Below, piece after piece: positions 31,391 to 43,300 of a DNA stretch of 64,000 nucleotides; the stretch's first letter is position 1, and each line of letters begins with the position of its first letter. A program made the position numbers and the translations under genes. Below the pieces are notes generated by a model. It made no database searches, was not told the origin of the DNA, and saw nothing but the letters and a program-made list of their open reading frames with translations. The stretch covers positions 1 through 64,000 of the forward strand of contig NZ_LJRO01000387.1 in assembly GCF_001401155.1 (NCBI RefSeq). Direction: 5' to 3'. This stretch comes from Pseudomonas tremae (GTDB lineage Bacteria; Pseudomonadota; Gammaproteobacteria; Pseudomonadales; Pseudomonadaceae).

Positions 31391-34300
31391 ATGGATGCGT
31401 TTGAACTCCCCGACACTCTGGCTCAGGCCCTTCAGCGTCGCGCCTTGCAGACGCCTGATCGGCTGGCTCTGCGTTTTCTTACCGACGAGAAAAGTCAGGG
31501 GCTGGTGTTGACCTACCGTGATCTGGACCTGCGCGCGCGGACCATCGCTGCTGCGCTGCAACGTCAGGCAGAGCCAGGTGATCGGGCGGTTCTGCTGTTC
31601 CACAGCGGGCCGGACTATGTGGCTGCATTTTTCGGCTGCCTGTACGCCGGGGTCATTGCGGTGCCGGCTTACCCACCGGAATCCAACCGCCGTCATCATC
31701 AGGAGCGGCTGCTGTCGATCATTGCCGATGCCGAGCCACGTCTGGTCCTGACCGCTTCCGACGTGCAGCCTGCCCTGTTGCAGATGGAAGAGCTGGCCGC
31801 TGCCGATGCGCCGCCACTGCTGTGTGTCGATACGCTGGACAGCGCGTCGGCCGATGGCTGGCAGGGTCCGCAACTGCACGCCGACGACATCGCGTTTCTG
31901 CAATACACCTCCGGCTCGACGGCCTTGCCCAAGGGCGTGCAAGTCACTCATGGCAATCTGGTCGCCAACGAACTGTTGATTCGGCATGGCTTCGGCATCG
32001 ACGTCAACCCGGACGACGTGATCGTCAGTTGGCTGCCGCTGTACCACGACATGGGCCTGATCGGCGGCTTGTTGCAGCCGATTTTCAGCGGTGTTCCGTG
32101 CGTTCTCATGGCGCCGGCCTATTTCCTCACGCGCCCATTGCGCTGGCTGGAGGCGATCAGTGAATACGGCGGCACCATCAGCGGCGGGCCTGACTTCGCC
32201 TACCAGCTGTGCAGCGCGCGGGTCAGCGATTCGGCGCTGGAGCGGCTGGACCTGAGCCGCTGGCGCGTGGCGTATTCCGGCTCCGAGCCGATCCGCGAAG
32301 ACAGCCTGAATGCGTTCGCCGAGAAATTCGCCAGCTGTGGCTTCACGCCGGACAGCTTCATGGCGTCCTACGGGCTGGCAGAAGCCACGCTGTATGTGGC
32401 CGGCGGCAAGCGCGGCAAGGGTATTCCTTCGCTGCATCTGGATGCGCAGGCCCTGGCGCGCAATGTGGCCGAGCTGGGCGACGGTCAGCCGGTCATGAGC
32501 TGCGGCACAGGCCAGCCGGGGCACGGCGTGTTGATCGCCGACCCCGTTACCCTGCACGTGCTGGCTGAAAACAGCATTGGCGAAGTCTGGGCCAGTGGGC
32601 CGAGCATCGCCCACGGCTACTGGCGCAACCCAGAAGCCTCCGCCAAGGCATTCGTCCAGCATGAAGGCCAAACCTGGCTGCGCACCGGCGATCTGGGCTT
32701 TCAGCGGCATGGCGAGCTGTACATCACCGGCCGTTTGAAAGACATGCTGATCGTCCGTGGCCACAACCTGTACCCACAGGACATTGAAAAAGTTATCGAA
32801 CGCGAGGTCGATGTGTTGCGCAAAGGCCGGATTGCCGCGTTCGCAGTCCATCAGGATGGCAGCGAGGGCATCGGCATCGCTGCCGAAATCAGCCGCAGTG
32901 TGCAGAAAATCCTCTCGCCCGAAGCGCTGATCAAGATCATCCGGCAAACCGTGGCCGAGGCCTTTCAGGAAGCGCCGAGTGTCGTTGCGCTGCTCAATCC
33001 GGGCGCGCTGCCCAAAACCTCCAGCGGCAAACTGCAGCGCTCGGCGTGTCGTACGCGTCTGGCCGATGGCAGCCTCGACAGCTATGCCGTATTCCCGGCA
33101 ATCGACACAACCCTGCAACACCGTACTTCACGCACCGGCTCGGACCTGCAAGCGCAGATCGCCAGCGTCTGGTGCGAGCAGTTGCAGTGCGAACAGGTCA
33201 GCGCCGACGACCATTTCTTCCTGCTGGGCGGCAACTCGATTGTGGCGACCCAGGTGGTGGCCAGGTTGCGCGAGACGCTCGGCATCGACCTGAACCTGCG
33301 CCTGCTGTTCGAAGCGCCGACGCTGGCGGCCTTCGCTGCGCAAATAGAAGCGCTTCAGATCGCTGGATCGCAAGGCAGAAGTCAGGCGCAGAACGCTATC
33401 GCCCGGCTGCCCGGCAACGAGCACCTGCCGCAATCGCTGGCACAGAACCGCCTGTGGTTCCTCTGGCAGCTTGATCCGCAGAGCAGCGCCTACAACATTC
33501 CCGGCGGGCTTCACCTGCGCGGCGAGCTTGATATCAACGCATTGCGCAGCAGTTTCCAGCGCCTCATCGAGCGCCATGAGTCGCTGCGCACGCGCTTCTA
33601 CGAGCACGACGGCACAGCCCTGCAACGTATCGATACGCCAGACGAGTTCCATATCGATACGCTGGACATCAGTGATCTGGCAGGCGAGGAGCGCCAGGCG
33701 CGTGCGCTGGCGATCCGTGAAGAGCAGGCGCGCCTGCCGTTCGATCTGCAAAATGGTCCGTTGCTGCGTGTCACGCTGTTGCAACTGGACGAAGAAGATC
33801 ATCAGTTGCTGGTCACGCTGCACCACATCATTGCCGATGGCTGGTCGCTGAATGTGCTGATCGACGAGTTCTCGAGTCTCTATGCGTCGGCTGTTCAGGG
33901 CCAGACTCTGAAGCTGGCGCCTTTGCCGTTGCGCTACGCCGACTACGGCCAATGGCAGCGTGAGTGGCTGGCGCAGGGCGAGGCCGAGCGGCAGTCGGCT
34001 TACTGGAAACAGCAACTGGGCGATGAGCAGCCGACCCTGACGCTGAACACTGATCATCCGCGCTCGCTACGCCAGCAACACAGCGCTTCACGTTACAGCC
34101 TGCGCCTGAGCGTCGAACTGAGCGCTGCGGTGCGCAACACTGCGCAAGCCTGGCAATCGACGTCGTTCATGCTTCTGCTGGCGGGCTTCCAGGCTTTGTT
34201 GCATCGTTACAGCGGGCAGACCGACATTCGCATCGGCGTGCCCGGTGCCAATCGTCCGCGCCATGAAACCCAAGGGCTGATCGGCTTCTTCATCAACACC

Positions 34301-37300
34301 CTGGTGCTGCGCGCGCAACTGGACCCGCGCCTGCCGTTTTCGACCCTGCTGAGCCAGACCCGCCAAGCCGCACTCGATGCTCAGGCGCATCAGGACGTGC
34401 CGTTCGAGCAACTGGTCGAAGCATTTCCGCAGGCGCGCGAGCATGGTTTGTTTCAAGTCATGTTCAACCATCAGCAACGCGACCTCGGCGCGTTGCGCCG
34501 TCTACCGGGCCTGCTCGCCGAAGAGCTGCCGTGGCACAGCCGCGAGGCCAAGTTCGACCTGCAATTGCACAGTGAAGAAGACCGCAATGGTCGCCTGAAC
34601 CTGTCCTTCGACTACGCCGACGAGCTGTTCGAGCGCGATACCATCGTGCGTCTGGCGCAACACTATGTTCGCCTGCTGACACAGGTCAGCCAACAGGCGC
34701 AGGTCGCGCTGGGTGATGTGCAATTGCTCAGCACGGACGAGCAGGCCGAACAGGCGCGATGGAGCGCTGCGCCGTGCATACCTGCGCACGTGTGGTTGCC
34801 GGAACTGCTGGAGCGTCAGGCGCTACATACCCCGGAACGCATGGCGTTGGTGTGGGAGGGCGGCAGTCTCGATTTTGCCAGCCTGCACGCCCAGGCCAAT
34901 CGATTGGCGCACTACCTGCGCGACAAGGGCGTCGGCCCGGACGTCAGGGTGGCGATTGCCGCCGAGCGTTCGCCGCAATTGCTCATCGGCCTTTTGGCGA
35001 TTCTCAAGGCCGGAGGTGCTTATGTGCCGCTGGACCCGGATTACCCGATTGATCGACTGGCGTACATGCTTGAAGACAGTGGCGTCGAGCTGCTGCTGAC
35101 CCAGAGCCATTTGCTAGGTGATCTGCCGAGCGCAGAAGGGGTCTGCACGGTCGCGATGGACATGCTGCACCTGGACAACTGGCCGGCCAGCACAGCGGGC
35201 CTGCACCTGCACGGCGACAATCTTGCGTATGTGATTTACACCTCGGGCTCGACCGGCCAGCCCAAAGGCGTCGGCAACACCCACGCGGCCTTGGCCGAGC
35301 GCCTGCAATGGATGCAGGCCACGTATGCGCTGGACGAAACTGACGTGCTGATGCAAAAGGCACCGATCAGCTTTGACGTGTCGGTGTGGGAATGTTTCTG
35401 GCCGTTGATCACCGGCAGCCGCCTGCTGCTGGCAGGCCCTGGCGAACACCGCGACCCGCACCGCATCGCGCAACTGGTCAACGAATATGGCGTGACCACG
35501 CTGCATTTCGTGCCGCCTCTGCTGCAACTGTTCATCGACGAACCGCTGACGCAGCAGTGCAGCAGCCTGCGTCGCCTGTTCTCCGGCGGCGAAGCGCTAC
35601 CGAGTGAACTGCGCAACCGGGTGCTGGAGCAACTGCCGAACGTGCAACTGCACAACCGTTACGGGCCGACCGAAACCGCGATCAACGTCACTCATTGGCA
35701 GTGCCAGCTTGCCGACGGCCTGCGTTCACCGATTGGTCGCCCGCTGGGCAATGTGCTGTGCCGCGTGCTGGACAGCGAGCTCAACCCGCTGCCACGCGGT
35801 GTTGCCGGCGAACTTTGTATTGGCGGTATTGGCCTGGCGCGCGGTTATCTGAACCGTCCGGGGCTGACCGCCGAGCGCTTTATCGCCGACCCGCTAGGTC
35901 AGCCGGGTGAGCGCCTTTACCGCACCGGCGACCTGGTACGTAGGGCGGCTGATGGCGCGCTGGAATATCTGGGGCGTCTTGATCAGCAGGTCAAACTGCG
36001 TGGCTTCCGCGTTGAACCACAGGAAATCGAAGCCCGCCTGCTGGCTCAACCGAGTGTCGGTCATGCCGCCGTGCTGGTGCGCGAAACCGCTGCTGGTCCG
36101 CAACTGATCGGTTATTACACTGCTGAAGCCGGGCAGGACGTTCAGGCCGAACGCATCAAGTCGGCACTGGCGCTGGAACTGCCGGACTACATGGTTCCGG
36201 CGCAACTGGTGCGTCTCGACAGCATGCCGCTGAGCCCGAGCGGCAAGCTGGATCGCCGCGCCTTGCCCGAGCCGCAATGGCAGACCCGCGAACACGTCGA
36301 AGCGCAAACCGACCTGCAAAAGCAGATCGCCGGTATCTGGCGCCAAGTGCTCGGCGTGCCACGTGTCGGCCTGCGCGATGACTTTTTCGAGCTGGGCGGG
36401 CACTCGTTGCTGGCAACGCAGATCATTTCCCGTGTGCGTCAGGCATGCGACATCGACCTGCCATTGCGCGCGCTGTTCGAAGCCAGCGAGCTGGGCGCGT
36501 TTGCCGAGCAGGTTCAAGGCATTCAGCAGTCGGGCGCACGCAGCAGCCTGCAACCGATTGCCCGCGTCGACCGCAGCCAGTCGTTGCCGTTGTCCTATTC
36601 CCAGCAGCGCATGTGGTTCCTCTGGCAGATGGAACCGGACAGCCCGGCCTACAACGTCGGTGGCATGGCGCGCCTGAACGGCGTGTTTGATATCGAGCGT
36701 TTCGAGGCCGCGTTGCAAGCCTTGATCATGCGCCACGAAACCCTGCGCACTACCTTCCCGAGCATCAATGGCGTGGCCTGCCAGAAAGTCGCCGAACAGA
36801 CCGGCCTGAGTGTTCAATGGCAGGACTATTCGGCGCTGCCTGCCGACGTTCGTCAGCAGCGCATTCAGGCGCTGGCCGACAGCGAGGCGCATAAGCCCTT
36901 TAATCTGGAAACCGGGCCGCTGCTGCGTGCCTGTCTGGTCAGAGCTGCAGAGCTTGAGCATTACTTCGTCCTGACCCTGCACCACATCGTCACCGAAGGC
37001 TGGGCGATGGACATCTTCGCTCGCGAATTGGGTCTGCTTTACGAGGCGTTCCTGGACGGCAAGCCGTCGCCGCTGGAACCGCTTGCGGTGCAATACCTTG
37101 ATTACAGCGTGTGGCAGCGCCAGTGGATGGAAGCTGGCGAACGCCAGCGTCAGCTGGATTACTGGACCGCGCAACTGGGCAACGAACACCCGCTGCTGGA
37201 ACTGCCCACTGACCGGCCACGCCCGCCTGTGCAAAGTCACCAAGGCGAACTGTATCGCTTCGATCTGAATCCCGAACTGGCCGCGAAAGTTCGTGCGTTC

Positions 37301-40300
37301 AACGCTCGCAACGGTTTGACCCTGTTCATGACCATGACCGCCACACTGGCGGTGCTGCTCTACCGTTACAGCGGTCAGAACGACCTGCGCATCGGTGCGC
37401 CGGTGGCCAACCGTATTCGGCCGGAAAGCGAAGGGCTGATCGGGGCTTTCCTCAACACTCAGGTGCTGCGCGTGCAGCTCGACGGGCAAATGAGCGTTGC
37501 GCAGTTGTTTGAGCAGGTGCGGCATACGGTCATCGAAGGCCAGTCGCATCAGGACCTGCCGTTCGATCATTTGGTCGAAGCCCTGCAACCGCCGCGCAGC
37601 GCGGCCTACAACCCGCTGTTCCAGGTGATGTGCAACGTGCAGCGCTGGGAGTTCCAGCAGAGCCGCGAGCTGGCGGGCATGACCGTCGACTACCTGGTCA
37701 ACGATGCACGGGCCACCAAATTCGACCTCAACCTGGAAGTCACCGAGCTGGATCACCGTCTGGGTTGCTGCCTGACCTACAGCACCGATCTGTTCGACGA
37801 ACCGCGCATCACGCAAATGGCCGAACACTGGCTGAACCTGTTGCAGGCGCTGCTCGTCGATCCGCAGCAGCGTTTGAGTGAGCTGCCGCTGTTGCAGGAT
37901 GCAGAGCGGCAGCAATTGCTCGATAGCCTCGGCGTCGAAGCGGGCGAGCAGCGTCTCGATCAGTGCATTCACAGTCTGTTTGCCGAGCAGGCCCAACTGC
38001 GTCCACAGGCCGCGGCGCTTACCTTTGCCGGCGAAACCCTGAGCTACGCCGAGCTGAACGCCCGTGCCAACCAACTGGCCGGAATGCTGCGCCAGCGTGG
38101 CGTCGGCCCGCAGGTGCGGGTCGGCCTGGCGCTGCCGCGCTCGCTGGATATGGTTGTCGGCCTGCTGGCGATCCTCAAGGCCGGTGGTGCGTATGTGCCA
38201 CTGGACCCGGAATATCCGTTGGAACGCCTGCACTACATGATCGAAGACAGCGGCGTCGGCCTGCTGCTGAGCGATCGTGCGCTGTTTGCCGCGCTGGGCG
38301 AGTTGCCTGCCGGTGTGGCCCGCTGGTGCCTGGAAGACGATCAGCCGCTGCTGGCGTCTTTCTCGTCCGATGAACTGCCGTTTATCAGCCTGCCGCAGCA
38401 TCAGGCGTACCTGATTTACACCTCCGGTTCGACCGGCAAGCCCAAAGGCGTGGTGGTGTCCCACGGTGAAATCGCCATGCATTGTCAGGCGGTAATCCGT
38501 CGTTTCGACATGCAGCCTGACGACTGTGAACTGCATTTTTATTCGATCAACTTCGACGCTGCTACCGAGCGCCTGCTGGTGCCGTTGCTCAGCGGCGCGC
38601 GCGTGGTGTTGCGCGCTCAGGGCCAATGGGACGCCGAAGAAATCTGCACGCTGATTCGTCAGCAGCAGGTCAATATTCTCGGTTTCACCCCCAGCTATGG
38701 CAGCCAGTTGGCGCAATGGCTGGCGACCCAGGGCCAGACCTTGCCGGTGCGCATGTGCATCACCGGCGGTGAAGCGCTGACCGGCGAACACTTGCAGCGG
38801 ATTCGCGCGGTGTTTCAGCCAGAACTGCTGTTCAACGCCTACGGCCCGACCGAAACCGTGGTCATGCCGCTGGCCAGCCTGGCGCCGCAGCAACTGGAGG
38901 AAGGCGAAGCCAGCGTGCCGATTGGACGCATCGTCGGCGCGCGCGTGGCCTATATTCTCGACGCCGATCTGGCGCTGGTGCCGCAGGGCGCGAGCGGCGA
39001 ACTGTACATCGGTGGTGCGGGTCTAGCGCAGGGCTATCATCAGCGCCCCGGCATGACCGCCGAACGTTTCGTGGCTGACCCGTTTGCCAGCAATGGCGGG
39101 CGTCTGTATCGCACCGGCGACCTGGTGCGCCAGCGTGCCGACGGGCTGGTGGAATACCTGGGGCGTATCGATCATCAGGTGAAGATTCGTGGTTTCCGCA
39201 TCGAACTGGGCGAAATCGAAAGCCGATTGCTTGAGCATGAGTCGATTCGCGAAGCCGTGGTGCTGGCGCTGGACACGCCGTCGGGCAAGCAGCTGGCCGC
39301 TTATCTGGTCAGTGAGGTGGCCGGGCAGGGCGATGAACAGCAGGCGCAACTGCGTGAATCGCTGAAAGCGCATCTCAAGGCGCAACTGCCCGATTACATG
39401 GTGCCGACCCACCTGATGCTGCTCGCCAGCATGCCGCTGACCGCCAACGGCAAACTGGATCGACGCGCGCTGCCTGCGCCGGACCCGGAACTCAATCGTC
39501 AGCACTACATCGCGCCTGCCAGCGAGCTGGAGCAGCAACTGGCGGCGATCTGGTGTGCGGTGCTGAACGTCGAGAAAGTCGGCGTCAACGACAACTTCTT
39601 CGAGCTGGGCGGCGATTCGATTCTGTCGATTCAGGTGGTTAGCCGCGCGCGTCAGGTGGGCATTCATTTCAGCCCGCGCGACCTGTTCCAGCACCAGACC
39701 GTGCAGACTCTCGCCGCCGTGGCGACCGCCAGCGAACTGATCCAGGCCGAGCAGGGCCTGCTTGAAGGTGCGTCTGCGCTGACGCCGATTCAGCACTGGT
39801 TCTTCGAAACGCCAATCCCCGAGCGACAACACTGGAACCAGTCGCTGGTGCTGGAGCCGGTCAGCGCCCTTGATCCAGGTATTCTGGAGCAGGCGTTGCG
39901 TGTCGTGCTTGAACAGCACGACGCCTTGCGCCTGAGTTTTACCGAGCAGAACGGCAAGTGGCAGGCCGAGCACCGAGCCGTCACCGCCGAAACCCTGCTG
40001 ATACAGGCGCGGGTCGCTGACATGGCCGAATGTGCAGCCTTGTACGCCGACACTCAGCGCAGCCTCGACCTGCAAAACGGCCCGCTGCTGCGTGCCTTGC
40101 TGGTTGACGGGGCGCAGGGCCAGCAACGCCTGTTGATGGTTATTCACCACCTGGTGGTTGATGGCGTTTCGTGGCGTGTTCTGCTCGACGATCTGCAAAC
40201 GGCTTATCGCCAGTTGAGCGACGTTACGCCAGTGCGTTTCGCCGCCAAGACCAGTGCGTTCCGCGACTGGGCCGCGCGCTTGCAGGCCTATGCGGGTAAT

Positions 40301-43300
40301 GAATCGTTACGTGAAGAGTTGCATGTCTGGCAGCGTCAACTGGGCGGTCCTGCGACCAATCTGCCGTGCCATAACTCGCAGGGCGGCCAGCAGAATCGTC
40401 ACGCACAAACGGTCAGCGTACGACTGGATGCAGAGCGTACCCGGCAACTGCTGCAACAGGCCCCCGGCGCTTACCGCACCCAGGTCAACGACCTGCTGCT
40501 CACCGCGCTGGCGCAGGTGATCTGCCGCTGGAGCGGGCAGCCATCGACCCTGATCCAGCTGGAAGGTCACGGTCGCGAAACCTTGTTTGACGACATCGAC
40601 CTGACGCGCACCGTGGGCTGGTTCACCAGCGCCTATCCGCTGCGCCTCACCCCCGCGCTGGCTGTCGATGCAGCACCGGGCGACTCGATCAAGGCAATCA
40701 AGGAGCAACTGCGCCAGGTGCCGCACAAAGGCCTGGGCTATGGCGTGCTGCGCTACTTGGCCGACAGTGCCAGCAAGGCCGCCATGCAGGCGCTGCCGGT
40801 GGCGCCGATCACCTTCAATTACCTCGGCCAGTTCGACCAGAGCTTCGCCAGCGATGCGCTGTTTCGTCCGCTGGAAGAGTCGGCAGGCGCGGCCCACGAT
40901 CCGCATGCGCCGTTGCCCAATGAGCTGAGCATCGACAGCCAGGTGTATGGCGGCGAATTGCTGCTGCGCTGGACTTTCAGTGCCGAGCGCTATCAACCCG
41001 CCGCTATCGAAGCGTTGGCGCAGGCTTACCTGGCGCAATTGCAGTCGCTGATCGCCCACTGCCTGAGCGATAGCAGCGGCGGCTTGACGCCTTCCGACTT
41101 CCCGTTGGCCGATCTGGATCAGGCGCAGCTCGACGCGCTGCCGGTCGCAGCAAGCCACATCGAGGACGTCTACCCGCTGACGCCGATGCAGGAGGGCATG
41201 CTGCTGCACACCCTGCTGGAACCCGGCACCGGCCTGTATTACATGCAGGATCGCTACCGCATCAACAGCGCGCTGGACCCGGAACGTTTCGCCCAGGCCT
41301 GGCAGGCGGTGATCGCCCGTCACGAAGCGCTGCGTGCCTCGTTCTGCTGGGACATCGGCGAAACCATGCTGCAGGTCATTCACAAGCCAGGCAGCACGCC
41401 GATTGATTATCTGGACTGGCGTGATGTGCCGGCGGACCAACAGGAACCGCGCTTGCAGGCCTTGCTCAAGTCCGAGCGCGAGGCCGGTTTCGATCTGCTC
41501 AATCAGCCGCCGTTCCACCTGCGCCTGATCCGCGTCGATGAAGCGCGCTACTGGTTCATGATGAGCAACCACCACATCCTCATCGATGCCTGGTGCCGTT
41601 CGCTGCTGATGAACGACTTCTTCGACATTTACACCGCGTTGGGCGAAGGGCGTGAAGCACAACTGACGCCTGCGCCGCGCTATCGCGACTACATCGGCTG
41701 GCTGCAACGCCGTGGTCTGGCGCAGGCGCGTGACTGGTGGCAGCACAACCTGCGCGGCTTCGAGCGGCCGACGCCGATCCCCAGCGACCGGCCATTTCTG
41801 CGTGAACATGCCGGCGACAGCGGCGGTATGGTGGTGGGCGATTGTTACACCCGTCTTGATGAGCGCGACGGCGCAAAACTGCGCAAGCTGGCGCAACAAC
41901 ATCAACTGACTGTCAACACCTTCGCCCAGGCGGCGTGGGCGCTGACCTTGCGGCGCATGAGCGGTGATCGCGACGTGGTGTTCGGCGTTACCGTAGCCGG
42001 TCGTCCTGTGGAACTGCCGCAGATGCAACGCACCGTCGGGCTGTTCATCAACACCATTGCCCTGCGCGTCGGTATGCCGGGTGACGAACAGCGCTGCAGT
42101 GTGCGCCAGTGGCTGAGCCAGTTGCTGGACAGCAACATGCAGTTGCGCGAGTACGAATACCTGCCATTGGTGACCATTCAGGAAAACAGCGAACTGCCCA
42201 AGGGCCAGCCGCTGTTCGACAGCCTGTTCGTGTTTGAAAACGCGCCGGTGGAAGTCTCGGTGCTCGACCGTGCGCAAAGCCTCAATGCCACCTCGGATTC
42301 CGGTCGCACCCACACTAACTATCCGCTGACGGCCGTCTGCTATCCGGGTGATGACCTAGGCCTGCACCTGTCCTACGACCAGCGTTATTTCGACGAGTCC
42401 ACCGTGCAGAACATGCTCGGCGAATTCAAGCGCCTGCTGCTGGCGCTGATCGAAGGTTTCCATGGCGACATGGCCGGGCTGGCGCTGGTCAGCGAGCAGG
42501 AGCGCACGTTCCTGATCGAGGGCTGCAACCAGAGCGATCACGCTTACCCGCTGGATAAGAGCTACGTCGAACTGTTTGAGGCGCAGGTTGAAGCGCATCC
42601 CGAGCGTATTGCGGTCAGTTGTCTGGATCGCCAGCTTGGCTACGCCGAGCTGAATATCGCCAGCAATCGACTGGGCCATGCGCTGATCGAGGCCGGTGTC
42701 AGTTTCGATCAGCCGGTTGCCTTGCTCGCCGAGCGCGGGCCTGCACTGCTCGGCATGATCATCGGCAGCTTCAAGGCCGGTGCCGGTTACCTGCCGCTGG
42801 ACCCGGCGCTGCCGAATGTGCGACTGAGCGGCATCATCGCCCAGAGCCGCACGCCGGTGCTGGTGTGCAGCGCGAATTGCCTGCAACAGGGCAGGGCGCT
42901 GCTCGATGCGCTGCCCGAGTCCGATCGTCCGCAGTTGCGGGTCTGGGAAGACGTGCAGCAGAGCGAATCAGCGCAGCACAATCCGGGTCGTTACAGCGCA
43001 CCGGATAACCTGGCTTACGTGATTTTCACCTCCGGCTCCACCGGGTTGCCGAAGGGCGTGATGGTCGAGCAGCGCGGCATGCTCAACAACCAGCTGAGCA
43101 AAGTGCCTTACCTGAGCCTGAGCGACCACGATGTCATCGCCCAGACCGCCTCGCAGAGTTTCGACATCTCGGTCTGGCAGTTCCTCGCCGCACCGCTGTT
43201 TGGCGCTCGGGTAGACATTGTGCCGAACGACATCGCTCGTGACCCGCAGGCACTGTTGGCGCATGTGCAGGCGCAGCGTATCAGCGTGCTGGAAAGCGTG

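Noticed and set aside
31349..33121. 590-codon minus-strand ORF over the start of pvdL
   Set aside because: Antisense frame produced by third-position GC bias; no ribosome site or domain.
35894..38893. 999-codon minus-strand ORF inside pvdL
   Set aside because: Antisense shadow of a GC-rich NRPS gene; the protein is low-complexity His/Gln/Arg-rich, with no start context.
40307..42313. 668-codon minus-strand ORF inside pvdL
   Set aside because: Same codon-bias shadow; the plus-strand epimerase and condensation motifs are intact.
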